DNA of 64,000 nt, taken from positions 43,307,501-43,371,500 of the forward strand of contig CP142458.1 in assembly GCA_038049695.1 (NCBI GenBank), read 5' to 3'. Shown one piece after another: positions 11,644-23,452 of this stretch (positions within the stretch are counted from its first letter, which is position 1; the number at the start of each line of letters is the position of its first letter). A model generated the notes under the pieces. It was not told where the DNA came from, searched no databases, and worked only from the letters and a program-made list of their open reading frames with translations. The position numbers and the translations under genes are program-made. This DNA is from Cinnamomum chago (lineage: Eukaryota > Streptophyta > Magnoliopsida > Laurales > Lauraceae).

Positions 11644-12888
11644 CCTTTCTCCCTCCAAAACGTTTCTCTCATAATTCACTTCTTTCCCTGCAATAAATTG
11701 AGCTCAAAAGCTCCTCCAACTCATCATTCAACACTTCCACCATTCCTTCTCATTAAACCATGAGAAATCAAACAAAGCAAGGATTCCAAAAACAAGATAT
11801 AACAAAATACAATGCATACATTTCCAAGAGAGACTCATCAAAATGCTCTTTCAATGGAAATAAAGATAATAACAATAATATAGAAGCAAATCATATATGA
11901 AATCACCAAGAGTAAAAAATGAAAATCAAGATTTTTCTAGTAAAACATAAAAACCATTAAAGTTCATTTATTCATCCACTTGCCTTGGTCTCAAGGATGA
12001 CTAAGCAAGCTCTAATCACACTCTCCAAGCTACAAATCCTCAAGCTACAAAAATCCCCAAAACAAATCTATTTAGAACCCTAAATAGTCAATACCAAGAA
12101 AGAGAAAGAGAAAACTTCCAATAATGGAGGTGAAGCTTCTCTAGGGTTACAAGAATACAAATCTAGAAGATGGAGAGGATTGCTTACTTGGATGACCTTC
12201 AAATGGAAAGAGTGAGCTCAAAGAAGACCTCAAAGTTGATGGATTTCTCTTCCAAGAGTATCAATGGAGAGTTCTCAAGGAGAGGAAGAAGATGAAAGAG
12301 CAAGAAAAACCAAGGAGAAAACCCTAGGGCTGGAGCTTTTCCTTCCACAAGAACAAGAGAAAGAAGAAGAAGATGGGTTCACTATATATACAAAGTGGTG
12401 GATGGGTCCCACTACTAACAAGGTTTGTTGAGCTAAAACATGGGTTTCCGAGCCTCGGATGATTTCGACGAAGAAGGAAGAAATGTTCACCGAAATATCT
12501 AATTTCCGAAAAGTATATATTTCATAGGTTTCGGAGACATTGAAAATTGTGTCCAGATTTTGGTTAAAAAGACCATTTTGCCCTCAAATAGAGAAAAGTT
12601 GGGTTTCGGGGGTCTCGAACGGGAATGATTTCAACATGAAAGTTGTAGGGATTAACGAGATGAGTCAAACGGGATTAACACACGAATTTATGGAATCTCG
12701 AATGATCCCCCCAAGCTCACGCAAGGTCGCCAAAGGAACCCCCAAAGGGTCCCACTAATCAAGAAGGCTCTCAAAATTTCCCAGAGCTATTCTAACCCAA
12801 AACTTAATCAAAATTCCATTAAACACACTTAGAGCTAAAACACAACTTAATTAACACTAATCGTGGTCTCTCGGGTCGGGGTCTTACA

Positions 12889-13442
12889 ACAAGTCACCTG
12901 AATGTTCAAGGAGTGGCATCCAATATGCAGTCCTAGTCCGACTTAGAATGGGATTTTGACTTCAAGGAAATGAGTTGCATATAGGGTTGGTCTCGAAGTA
13001 GAATTTCAAATTTAGGGAAATAGGTGACCTAGGCGCCCAAGGAGTGGTGCCCAGGTTGCATTTTGAGTTAGTCTTGAAGTTGAATTTCGAAATCAAGGAG
13101 ATAGGTGACCTGGGCGCCCAAGGAGTGGTGCCCAGATTGTATTTTGAGTTGGTCTTGAAGTTGATTCTTGAAATCAAGGAGACAGATGACCTGGGCGCCC
13201 AAGGAGTGGTGCCCAGACTGTATTTTGAGTTGGTCTCGAAGTAGTGTTTGTGCTCACCCTATCACACCAAGAGTTCTTGTCGGAGTGAAAGCCTGAATTT
13301 TAGGGAATAGGTGACCTCGGTGCCCAGGGTGTGGTGCCTAGATGGAATTTCATCTCCAACACTTAGAGTCCTTGACAAAGAGAAGGCCCGAATTTTAGGA
13401 AAATCGGGTGACCTGGGTGCCCAGGGAGTGGCGCCCAAGCTG
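12889..13442. repeat. Unclassified region D, left part: degenerate tandem repeat with GGCGCC dyads
   Basis: Units of roughly 80 bp carry GACCTGGGCGCCC, then AAGGAGTGGTGCCCAG. They are clearest at 13024-13240, where three units repeat with a period of about 80 bp; more diverged units lie on both sides. CTGGGCGCCC and GGTGCCCAG are near-symmetric. The segment does not match families A, B or C. It is probably part of another LTR or other transposon, but no end or coding domain was recognised. Confidence 0.6.
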
Positions 13443-14457
13443 TGTTAGATTGTATGGACTCAATCCATAAGTTGATGTAATAAATTGATTAATTTCTTTA
13501 TTTATCAATGAAATCATGCTTTCCTTTCATGAGATGAATGATATTTTATTACTTAACGCACATAACCAATACATATGACATAATGGTTCATGAGATGAAC
13601 CGGGTCCCATTAGTATATTAGATGTGATATATGTATATGGATGAGATCCACATATGGGAGATATGTGTCACAAATCTTATACTTAAAAATATCTTCACAA
13701 CCATTGATGAGTCTGGGCATCTCATCTGATAAGGTTGCAACACTTTGATCATTATGAGATAGTGTGATTTGTCTCGATCATCATAATGTAAGATTCTGGA
13801 TCACAGTGCTGGTACATTGGATGTATTGAAGGACCATGAGAAGCACCTTATGAATATTGTCTCAATTTTAAGGACTGCTCTCATAATTCCCTAGCAATAG
13901 GCTCTCAATCCTGAGACTTTGATAAACTCAAGTTTCTGTCTATTCATTTGCTTTGAGTCTCTAATGAGTGAGGCCAATTATAGGTCAACACCTCGGTGTC
14001 ATGGGTACGTGGTAGTAGGACTGTGGGAACATCTAATGATCAAGATGGAATCTATCTATATTATCCCCTTGTGCCAATTAATGGATTTATCATTAGTAAG
14101 TGCGCACTCATCTCGATTAAGAGTTAATTGGATGGTACTGATGATCACTGTGATTAATTGAGGCTCAAGGATAATAAGATGTGGATCTAAGATTGGATGA
14201 GACAGATTTATTCCAATTGATCCATGGATAATGATAGAGGGGCCTACTTGTGGTAATTGGGAAGTTTAGGGTCTTCATTGTAATTTATTCCTAAGACTGG
14301 AGTGCAATTGAATTTATATAGTGGTGTTATTTGCAATTAACTGTGGGCCCGGATTGCACATGAGATGTGGGGCCGCGAGTCCCAGTTGGAGCCAGCTTTC
14401 TAAGGAATCCCTAGTGGTCCCCACGCTAGCCCAAGAATTAGAAAGTTACTATTTCTA

Positions 14458-14570
14458 TTTGAAGTGGGACTTTTAATAGTGGTAATAGTAAGCTACTAAT
14501 TTGTGTGGAAGTGTGACTTCTAATGCAATTAGTAAGAGAGTCTTAAGAGGATTTTTGTAGGCTATAAATA
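14458..14570 (+). promoter_or_regulatory. Family C promoter module: two dyads and a TATA box
   Basis: GAAGTGGGACTTT (one arm mismatched) and GAAGTGTGACTTC lie upstream of TATAAATA (14563-14570). Other C LTRs carry three or four such dyads in the same place. Confidence 0.72.
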
Positions 14571-15001
14571 AGGGAAGAAACCCCTTGGACGTCCCACTCA
14601 AGTATTACGCCCAAGGCTGTTAGAGTTTTTGTTTTGTTGCAATTTGGTAGGATGCATTCATTTTCATAAGCTTGTCCTCTCATTCATTCATGTCCTTATT
14701 CTTAGGATCTTCATGCATATTTCTCTTTCTTAATCTTTGTTTTTCATATGATATGCATGATTTTCAATTCAGGTTTGTTTCTTATGATCCTGAAGTATTT
14801 GATTTCAAAAATCTTCCAAGCTTTCCAAAGTTTCTTTCTTTAAAATCATTATTTTGATTTGAAGTTTTCATGACTTTAGAAATTCAGTTTTCATCCTTTT
14901 TCTGTCATGATTTCATGCTTGAGATATGTGCCTCAAAGTCCCCTGGAATGATGCCCTCAATATTGCAAGTTTCTACAAAAATTCAGATTTCTGGGCATCA
15001 C

Positions 15002-15152
15002 CAGGTCGACCTGCCTGACCGGGCACACAGCAGGTCGACAGGGTTTTTGAGCACCAACGGTCACTTTTCTAGCCGTTGTGTGTACCCGGTCGACCCGGCC
15101 CTGTACCAGGTCGACCGGGCACTAGCCGTTGGGAACTTTTTCTTTATAAAAA
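15002..15152 (+). promoter_or_regulatory. Sirevirus promoter module in solo LTR
   Basis: CAGGTCGACCTG-like boxes at 15003-15040 and CCCGGTCGACCCGG/CAGGTCGACCGGG at 15087-15119 flank ACCAACGGTCA (15053-15063). CCGTTG elements follow at about 15072 and 15126, and TATAAAAA lies at 15145-15152. Confidence 0.82.
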
Positions 15153-15804
15153 GTGGCTTTTTGTTTGGAAAAAGTTGCTGAACTTCAAGGGACTATTGAG
15201 GCCAAGGACTTGCAACTTTTCTAGAGCATCTTTGAAGGGATTATGAAGCCATTCCATTGATTCAACCTTTGATCTACTAATGGGTGTGCTTTCTTTAATC
15301 CTAAGTCCTTTAAAATCATGCATGTTTCTTTATCTTTGATTTTCTTCAATGCATGAATAATTAGATGCTTTTCTATTGAAATGTTGTCCTTCATAATATG
15401 CTTAGAACTTTATAAATCTCATAAGCTTTATGAATACAACAAATAGTTTATGTTTCACATGAATTTGTTTTCTTGTTTCAAAACCAACTTGTTAAGCTTT
15501 AGTTTATCTTCTTTGAAAACAAGTTAGCTCACTTTGTTAAATTCACGTGTTAAGCACACAACTCTTTCTCAATCATACGATTATCATCTTTGCATTAATC
15601 AAGGTTTCATCTTTTCAAAAAGAGAAAGAGTAATTTCTAGAAAATGCATTATTCATGGACTTTGTCATTCATATGCATGTTTCTAGAAGTTGAGATTTCA
15701 TTTTCTACTTAGCCTATTTAGAGGCACTCTTTTGCACTTATATTGTTCTCTTAATCCATGCATTCATAGGCATATTTCTTAAGAGAGAAAATTTCTAGTT
15801 GTTA

Positions 15805-15870
15805 AGGTTTATGCTTAGCCTTGAAAAGCATATGTTGTAAAGGTTTATGCTTAGCCTTGAAAAGCATAGT
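15805..15870 (+). repeat. Hairpin-repeat array in Sirevirus solo LTR (2 units)
   Basis: Two units read TTATGCTTAGCCTTGAAAAGCATA. TATGCTT pairs perfectly with AAGCATA (7 bp). The A-T pair that lengthens this stem differs from the TGCTT/AAGCA form in other copies. Confidence 0.8.
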
Positions 15871-16682
15871 GATGAATTGGAAGGTTTGAGGTGATCCTAA
15901 ACCTTAATTGAGTTAGTGAAATCCGGTAGGTGTACCGGGAGTGGATGTAGGCAATTTGGCCGAACCACTATTAATGTGCTTGTCATGGTGATTGATCTTT
16001 TGCCTTCTTTTCATGAATGATTTACTTTTGGTTGATTGAATATTGTAGTTGGTGATCCCTTGTGTATGCTTATCTTAGAGATTCCTATCTTTCACAAGAT
16101 AATTAATCTTCTTCAAAACTTAATTGACTTAGAAGTTAAAAGAATTCAAATCGGTCTAGGTTTTTAGTGCTCACCCTATTCACCCCCCCTCTAGGATTCG
16201 GTCTTGGTCTTTCAAAGACTCCTCAAGTGCAAGAGTTGCACATCTCTCCTTTGCCTCTCTCTCTTCTAGTTCTCTTCTAGTTTCCTTGGAGTTTCTAGTA
16301 GGGTTTTCTCTTGGAGATCCCACCCATCTTCTTGAAAAAAGAGATCCGATAGAGGGTCATAGCGTGGAAGACAACAAGGTCTTGAAGATCTCTAATTGCT
16401 TCAATAAGAGTTCTTGATCAAGTTAATTATCTTCTCCTCCATTAGAGCACTACCGGACTCCAAAGGTATAATCTACTTCTTTACTTGTTGTAGATTATTT
16501 TGTTCCATGTAGTTGCTAATTTCTATTTTCTAGATAGGTTATATTGTTGTACATGATTGATGAGAATGAGGGATTGCATCCTGGATTGAGTTTTGTAGCC
16601 TTATGGATAGTTGATCCTTGAGTCAAGTGGGTCAAAAGTTTTGAAAATCTATCAACGAGGCCCACCTACTTCCAACAAGCTG

Positions 16683-18457
16683 TAGTCCGAGCTCTTTTTA
16701 ATTCCTTATAGGGTTCGAACTCTAATCTATATAAGTGAATCAAGGCTATGAATTTCCCACAACTCCTGCTTTTCCAGACTTCAAGTTTTAGAATTCTTGA
16801 GCTCCTCTTTGCTTTTAAGTAAGTCTCCAAGGTAGAATAGGGACATAAGTGCGGGAATGGTGTCACCTTCTCATAACCTTGATCTTTGTCACTTCTTTTG
16901 TAGAAGGATTCTCTTTATTCTCTCTTTTGTACACTTCCCAATAGTTTGGAACTCTGCATTTCAAAGCATTCAACTATTTCTTTTTCCAAGTGAGTGTTGT
17001 TTTTTTGTTTTTGTTTTGTTTAAGTCAATTATTTAGGTTTTGTTAATTAGTTTGCTTTATATTAGTTGTTTTGTGATGTGTGTTGGTGGCTTTTATCATA
17101 TTTATGTTCAGGTTTAAGTTCCTTAAACTTTTTTTTATTATTGTTATTTTGAATTGGGTTGTGATTTTTAGATTGTTTGTGTTTTGGTTCTTGAAATGGA
17201 CATGGTCCCCTTTCTTTCGCTTTTCATTATTTTTCTCCAAAAATTTTCAACCCAAGTGGTTTGGTCCTAATTTTTCAAAGAGGGTAGTTATTCATTAAAG
17301 ACAACTAATAAGAGTGGGCCATGGGTTAGGCTTGATCAGATTCTATGGAATAGGCCTCCAAGTTTTCCTTCTCTCTCTCTTTTTTTTTCATGAAGTTCTA
17401 AGAAGTGGAATGAGGTTCGACCATTGACCGTGATGGCCATAGAGGTGATGGGTCTTCATAAAAATGGCGGGGCATGTTCGTTTCAGTCCGGGAACGGGGG
17501 GATCAAGACCTAGCTGGATTTGGCTGAAATTTGGGGAAAAAGGGAATTTTGTGCAATTTGTGGAAATTAATGAAATTAGTTGGTGCGATTGGATTTGTTG
17601 AGTGTTTTAGTTAATTTAGATTCAGTTTTTGGTGAATTTTTTTATGTGTTTTATTGTCTTTGTGGATTAAGGGGGCAATCTTAAATTTTTTTTTGTGTGT
17701 GTGTTTATGTGTGATATGTGGTGCTTGATGAGTGATGTATTATAGATGTGGTTGTGGTGTAGTGAGGTGAAGTGAAATGGAGTGAGGTGTGGTAGTAAAG
17801 ATGTGAAGTGGAGTGATAATGTGGTGAAGCGGAGTATGGAATGAAGTTCTCTTTCCCATAAATGATGTATGCATGCAAACCATAGAAATGTGTGTTTTAT
17901 TATCATTTCTTGTTCATTGTGGTTATGAGGTGTGTTTTAACTATTTTTTAGTTTAGTTGTGGATTAATCGAGTTTTAATATTGGTTTTGTTTAGTTTTAA
18001 TTTGCTTTTGTTGGTTGGTTTGTTTTGTTTTGTTTTGGGTTGGTTGTGAGTTAATTTTTTTTTTAATGTGGCTTTAGTTGGTTGGTTTGTCCGTTTGTTT
18101 ATTCGTTGCTTTTTTTAGTGTTTTTTTTTTTAAAGTTTATCATTGGTGAGTTGGTTTTTATTATTATTATTTTTTCTGTTGTGTCTATTTGTTTTTAAAT
18201 TAAGTTCGTTGTAATTGGTTGGTTGGTGGATTTTATTGATTGTTAATCTGTTAATTTTGCAAAGTAAAGTAAGAGTGGAGGACGTCCTACGACAACCCCA
18301 ATTGGTCTCGACACGGAGGGGTGAGGAGGAGTGCAATAGGGCCACCGTTCATCTTGAATGAGCTGGGGGACCACAAGGTGTGCATCCTCCTTCTCTGCTT
18401 TGTTGGGTTAAGTCTTTAATTTAGGTTTAAGTTTAATTTTAATTTTAATTCTTTAGT
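16683..18457. other. Unclassified region D, right part: T-rich, no recognisable gene
   Basis: This continues region D after the C solo LTR. It is strongly T-rich on the plus strand, with long T runs (17110-17160 and 17990-18200) and a GTGAGTGTTG motif at 16990 that could be a splice donor. The short open frames are low-complexity and resemble no known protein. GC-richer islands occur at 17400-17520 and 18270-18400. It may be the LTR or leader of an unidentified retrotransposon; I could not find ends or protein domains. Confidence 0.45.
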
Positions 18458-19503
18458 GTCAACACTTATGCTTTTCTAAGGCTAAGCAATAACCTAAGCA
18501 AAAGATGATTTCTCAAAGAAGTGTCAACACAAACACTTTAGGAGATTACAATTAAAGCTAAAAAATTTGCCTCTTAATTAGGCGGATATGAAAGTGTAAA
18601 TCAAACTCACACAACACTCTATGAAATGCAAAGATGAAAGTTCAAAGTGTTTGTGTGAAAACTTCAATCAAGTTTAAAAATTAAGCCCAATGAATATATG
18701 CTCAAAGCATTTAAAAGTTTAAGGCACACAAAGAGATTTGATTGAAGTGAAATGCAAATCACATGTATAAATACTAACTTGTTGATGACATGAAAATCAA
18801 AAGCTCACAAGTTGTATGAAACGATTTAAGACTAAACATGTGATGCATAAGCAAAGTTGTTTTCGAAAACCAAATAGTTTTCCCATGAGTTCTTGAAATG
18901 AAAACAACTAGCTAAAGATTCAACTAAGTAAAAGAGTCATGCTATAATAGAAATCAAAGATTTAGGCAAAGCATGATTTATCAAAATGAGAATAGCTTAG
19001 TTTGAATAAAAAAGAAGAATCCAATACTATAAAGATCAAAGGTTGAAAGAGAGTAATGGATTCAACATCTCATAGTTATCATGCTACAAAGGATTTTCCA
19101 ATAAATTAAACTAGCATGCAACTAATGATATGAGAAGAGCAAAGCTTACTAAGATGTTTAACTATAGAAACCAAGCTTTGTCTTTCCAAGTTGCTCCTCT
19201 TGCTCCTCCGGACCAACGGCCTGACCGACAGTGTATTCAGTCAGAATTCCAGAAGTTCTGAAGGATTTGACTAAAAAATCTTTGAAAAACAAGTCTAACA
19301 CAGAATTCTAAAGATTTGTAAGTCAAATAAAATCACATTTGGAATCAAGATTAAATCAACCAAAAGCAATTTGAATAAAACATGATAGGGTCAATTTAAA
19401 GACATGATTTTCAAGCTACCAAGATGCAATTTTGAAACTAGATGAAGTGATGAAAATGAATGCTTATGCTAACCATCAAATTGCAAACAACATAGATCTA
19501 ACA
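18458..19503 (-). mobile_element. Truncated Sirevirus (family B) LTR, minus strand
   Basis: It matches the minus-strand family B LTR from the hairpin-repeat region to its start (read here as ATCTAACA at 19503). About 260 bp at the left, the LTR end, are missing, and the junction with region D is abrupt. The palindromic-box cluster has largely been lost: only a CCAACGGCC remnant remains near 19212. To the right, pol sequence of element G1 starts directly, so this copy lies in G1's reverse transcriptase region. Confidence 0.78.
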
Positions 19504-20016
19504 CAAGCATCTCACCATGGGGAGCTCCAGTTTTGTTTGTTAAGAAGAAAGATGGCAGCTTGAGAATGTGTATTGATTACAGAAGGTTGAACTAGGTTAC
19601 CATAAAAAACAAATATCCTTTGCCAAGAATAGATGAACTATTTGATAAGTTGCAAGGAGCAGCATACTTTTCGAAGATTGACTTGCGATCCGGCTATCAT
19701 CAGTTGAGAGTCAGAGAGTCAGACGTGCCAAAGATAGCTTTCAGGCCTAGATACAGGCATTATGAATTCTTAGTGATACCCTTTGGACTGACAAATGCAC
19801 CGGCAATATTCATGGCTCTAATGAACAAGATCTTTGTACCACACTTAGATCAATTCATAGTTGTATTCATCAATGACATTTTGGTGTACTCTAAGTCCAC
19901 GAAAGAACACGAGCAGCATTTGAGAACATCACTGCAACTTCTGAGGGTAATCAGTTGTATGCGAAACTCTGAAGTGTGAATTTTGGCTAGAGCAAGTTGC
20001 TTTTCTAGGCCACATC

Positions 20017-21192
20017 TGTTAGATTGTATGGTCTCAATCCATCAGTGATGAGACTGGGCATCTCATCTGATAAGGTTGCAGCACTTTGATCACTAGTAGG
20101 ACCGTGGGAACATTGAATGGTCAAGATGGAATCTATCTATATTATCCCTTTGTGCCAATTAATGAATTTATCATTAGTAAGTGCGCACCCATCTCGATTA
20201 AGAGTTAATTGGATGGTACTGATGATCACTGTGATTAATTGGGGCTCAAGGATAATAAGATGTGGATCTAAGATTGGATGAGATAGATTTATTCCAATTG
20301 ATCCATGGATATTGATAGAGGGGCCTACTTGTGGTAATCATGAAGTTTAGAGTCTTCATTGTAATATATTCCTAAGACTGGACTGCAATTGCATTTATGC
20401 AATGGGCCCGGATTGCACATGAGATGTGGGGTCGCGGTGTCCCAGTTGGAGCCAGCTTTCTATGGAACCCTAGTGGTCCCCACGCTAGCCCAAATTATTA
20501 GAAAGAAGGAAGGAATTAGAAAGTTACTATTTCTATTTGAAGTAGGACTTCTAATAGTGGTAATAGTTAACTTACTAATTGTTGTGGAAGTGAGACTTCT
20601 ATAGCAAGTTAGAAAGGGTAAAAGTTACTAATTGATAATGGAAGTTGGACTTCTATTTCAAATAAGAAAAGAGGAGTTTTGAGAGGATATATAAAGGGAT
20701 CCAACCCCTCTTGGACGTCCACCATTGGAGAAGAAAACCCCAACCCCTATTTTGTGCAAGTGTTGCACATCTTCTTCTTCTCTTTCTCTTCTAGTTCCTT
20801 AGAGTTTTTAGTTGGGTTTTCTCTTGAAGTTTCCACCAATCTTCTTGAGAAAAGAGAATCTAATACGAGTCATAGCGTGGAAGATCAAAACGTCTTGGAG
20901 ATTCATATTTGATACGTGAAAGAGTTTCATCATCAAAGAAAGTCACAACTTCTCCATTAGAGTACTACTAAGCTCCAAAGGTATAATCTACTTCCTTGTA
21001 TGTTGTAGATTTCGTGTATGCTTATTAGGTGTTGTTTCTATCTTCTAGAGAGAGTTTATTTACTGATCATGATGGCTGAGATTGAGGACATGGATCCTGG
21101 ATGTGGTATATGGCCTTATTGGTACTTGATCCCTGAGTCAAGTGGGTCAAAAGTTTTGAAAACCTATCCACGAGGCCCACTTACTTCCAACA
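20017..21192 (+). mobile_element. Family C solo LTR inside G1 pol, TSD ACATC
   Basis: It starts TGTTAGATTG and ends TTCCAACA, 1176 bp. ACATC flanks it at 20012-20016 and 21193-21197. The pol frame resumes on the right with residues that continue the reverse transcriptase. Compared with the copy at 13443 it lacks several hundred bases after position 20045. Confidence 0.94.
20535..20695 (+). promoter_or_regulatory. Family C promoter module: three dyads and TATA
   Basis: GAAGTAGGACTTC, GAAGTGAGACTTC and GAAGTTGGACTTC recur upstream of TATATAAA (20688-20695), separated by AGTTACTAATT-like spacers. Confidence 0.75.
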
Positions 21193-23440
21193 ACATCATC
21201 TCCAAGGAAGGTTTAGTAGTTGATCCAGCCAAGATAGAGGCAGTTATCAGTTGGGAAAGGCAGAAGAATGTGACAGAAATTAGAAGTTTTCTGGTTTTAG
21301 CAGGTTATTATAGAAGGTTTGTGCAGGGATTTTCATCTATTGCAGTGCCTTTGACCAAACTAACCAGGAAAAATGTACCATTTGTTTGGAATGAGTAGTG
21401 TGAAGCTAGCTTTGAAGAGTTGAAAAAGAGATTGACCACATCACCTATCCTCACATTACCATCAGGCAGCGGTGGATTCTTGGTTTATACGGATGCTTCG
21501 AATGTAGGACTCGGTTGTGTACTGATGCAAGATGGAAAGGTTATTGCTTATGGCTCTAGACAGCTGAAGGATCACGAGAAAAACTATGCTACCCATGACC
21601 TAGAGTTGGCAACGGTCGTCTTTGCATTGAAACTGTGGAGACATTATCTCTATGGAGAGAAATTTAAAGTCCATTCAGATCATCAAAGCTTGCAATATTT
21701 TTTTTCCCAAAAGGAATTGAACATGAGACAGAGGAGATGGATGGAGTATATCAAAGATTACGATTTCCCAATCAAGTACCATCCAGGGAAGGTTAATGTA
21801 GTTACAGATGCGTTGAACAAAAAATCTGGGAGCACGGCTAGTTTGCAAGGGACTTGTATATTTCAGCAGTTTGAAGACTTGGCAGTTGAGTTTTAGCCGT
21901 TAAACAAGGGTGTGATGTTAGCAAACATGTCAGTGTCAGATCCTACCTTCATTCAAAAAATCAAGGAGAAATAGTTGCAAGACCCAAGCTTGGTGAAAAT
22001 TGTAGAACACATCTTAGAACACCCGGATTTTTGAGTTGTGGATGGAGTATTATACTTCCGTGACCAGATTTGCATTCCAAATATTGACGACTTAAGAAAT
22101 GAAATCATGGTAGAGGCTCATAGCACCAGATACACCATACACCCAGGGAGTACAAAAATGTATCATAACCTGAAGAGTAGATTTTGGTGGAACAATATGA
22201 AAAGGGAAATAGCAGCTTTTGTGTCTCGATGCATGACATGTCAATTGATAAAGGCAGAACATCAAAAACCTCCAGGTCTTTTGCAACCATTAGAGATTTC
22301 GAAGTGGAAATGGGAGAATTTTACGATGGACTTTATTTCAGGCTTACTAACTACTAACAAAGGCAACATTGCGATATGGGTTATCGTGGACCGTCTCACG
22401 AAATCAGCACATTTTCTCCCGATGAAGACTGGAAAGAAGATGCATATGTTATCTCTCGCAGAGACACTTGTCAATGAGATTGTCAGTCGACATGCCAACT
22501 AGTTTCGATCACATCGGACAGAGATAGCATATTCGTCTCGAGGTTTTGGAAGACTTTGCATGAGTCAATGGGTACGAAACTTCAATTTAGTACCACATAT
22601 CACCCTCAGACAGATGGTTAGTCAGAGAGGACTATTCAGATTTTGGAAGATATGCTACGAGCTTGTGTGTTGGATTTCAAGACTCAGTGGGATAAGAGCT
22701 TGCCACTTTGTGAATTTGCATCCAACAACAGCTACCACTCGAGTATTGGGATGGCACCTTTTGAGGCACTATACAGAAGAAGATGCAGAACTCCCCTGTG
22801 TTGGGAAGAGGTCAGAGAACGCAACTTTCATGGACCGACATTAATTGGTGAGACGAACGATAAGATCAAGATAATTCATGAAAGGCTGAAAGTTGCCAGA
22901 AGCAGACAAAAGAGCTATGCAGATGTTCGAAGAAGAGATTTATAGTTTCAAGAAGGAGACAAGGTATATCTGAAGGTATCAACAACTAGAGGAACTTTGA
23001 GGTTTGGGCAGAACGGTAAGTTATCAAGGAGATACATTGGACCGTATGAAATCTTGAGTCGCGTCGTTGACGTGGCTTACAGACTTGCCTTACCGCCAGA
23101 ACTTTCGGGTGTACATAATGTTTTTCACGTCTCCATGTTGAAAAAGTATGTCCAAGATCCTTCACATGTGTTGTGACATGAACCGTTAGAGATTCGAGAA
23201 GATGCTACCTATGTTGAGAAACCGGTCAAAATCATAGAAACGAAGGAACAAGAGTAGAGAAGCCGGACGATCCATTGGTTGAAAGTACTTTGGAAAAATT
23301 ATGGACCAGAAGAAGCGACATGGGAACTATGGGATCAAGTTCAGAGAAAGTAACCTCACTTGTTACCAGATGTTAGTTCAGAGAAAGTATCCTCACTTGT
23401 TACCAAAGGTTAGTGTTCATTTGGAGGACCAAATGCTCTA

Positions 23441-23452
23441 AGGGGTGGAGGA
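23441..23452 (+). other. Polypurine tract of G1
   Basis: AGGGGTGGAGGA lies immediately before the 3' LTR. Its minus-strand equivalent precedes the G3 LTR at 59360. It identifies family A LTRs as belonging to this chromovirus and fixes the LTR orientation. Confidence 0.9.

Larger units (their letters stand above)
7158..12888 (-). mobile_element. Family A LTR, minus strand, interrupted by a solo LTR
   Basis: On the minus strand it begins TGTAAGACCCCGACCC at 12888. The far end is lost leftward where the plus-strand A LTR (ending 7157) inserted. A 3-kb solo LTR at 8636-11643 splits it, and CCTTT flanks that insertion on both sides. The sequence matches other A LTRs through the block with GGGAGCTCGGAATG (near 8320) and the leader-type block near 7740-7960. 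A TATA-like ACTATATATA lies at 12381-12390 (minus strand). ACAAG (12889-12893) is the expected outer target-site copy. Confidence 0.84.
14618..16214 (+). mobile_element. Sirevirus (family B) solo LTR, plus strand
   Basis: It runs from TGTTAGAGTTTTTG to GGTCTTTCA, 1597 bp, within the C LTR. The flanks are AAGGC (14613-14617) and AAGAC (16215-16219), a 4/5 match that fits one mutation in the target-site copy. It keeps the family order: palindromic boxes, TATA, two hairpin repeats (15805-15870), the stem-loop block, and a CACCCCCCCTCTAGG-like end. Confidence 0.88.
13443..16677 (+). mobile_element. Family C (copia) solo LTR, plus strand, TSD AGCTG, holding a B solo LTR
   Basis: It starts TGTTAGATTGTATGG and ends CTTCCAACA. 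Exact AGCTG copies lie at 13438-13442 and 16678-16682. It matches the LTRs of the complete C element at 28248-35988. Removing the Sirevirus LTR at 14618-16214 gives about 1.63 kb. A TATA box lies at 14563-14570, with two GAAGT...ACTTC-like dyads upstream. Confidence 0.93.
19504..23440 (+). pseudogene. Broken Ty3/gypsy chromovirus pol (RT, RNase H, integrase, chromodomain)
   Basis: This is the pol polyprotein of element G1, cut at its left end and split by a solo C LTR (20017-21192). In order: reverse transcriptase (VKKKDG near 19539, [11 protein letters not shown] near 19670); RNase H (21420-21830, with TDAS, DLELA and HSDH acidic sites kept); the integrase H2C2 zinc region (22119-22242) and catalytic core (22320-22840); a GPY/F-like module (22940-23130); and a chromodomain-like tail (23206-23330). 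The RT catalytic motif reads FIND (19866-19877), so the first aspartate of the usual Y/FxDD is asparagine. In-frame stops (for example after RRLN near 19592, and at 21396 and 22501) and a frameshift near 22500 make it inactive. The domain order and chromodomain place it in the chromoviruses. Confidence 0.9.

Noticed and set aside
12889-13442. Coding exons (open frames on both strands at 12962-13244)
   Set aside because: The frames are mirror translations of the ~80-bp tandem repeat and have no independent support.
17080-17298. Hydrophobic open frame suggesting a membrane protein
   Set aside because: It comes from T-rich low-complexity DNA with an opposite-strand frame of equal length; no family is recognisable.
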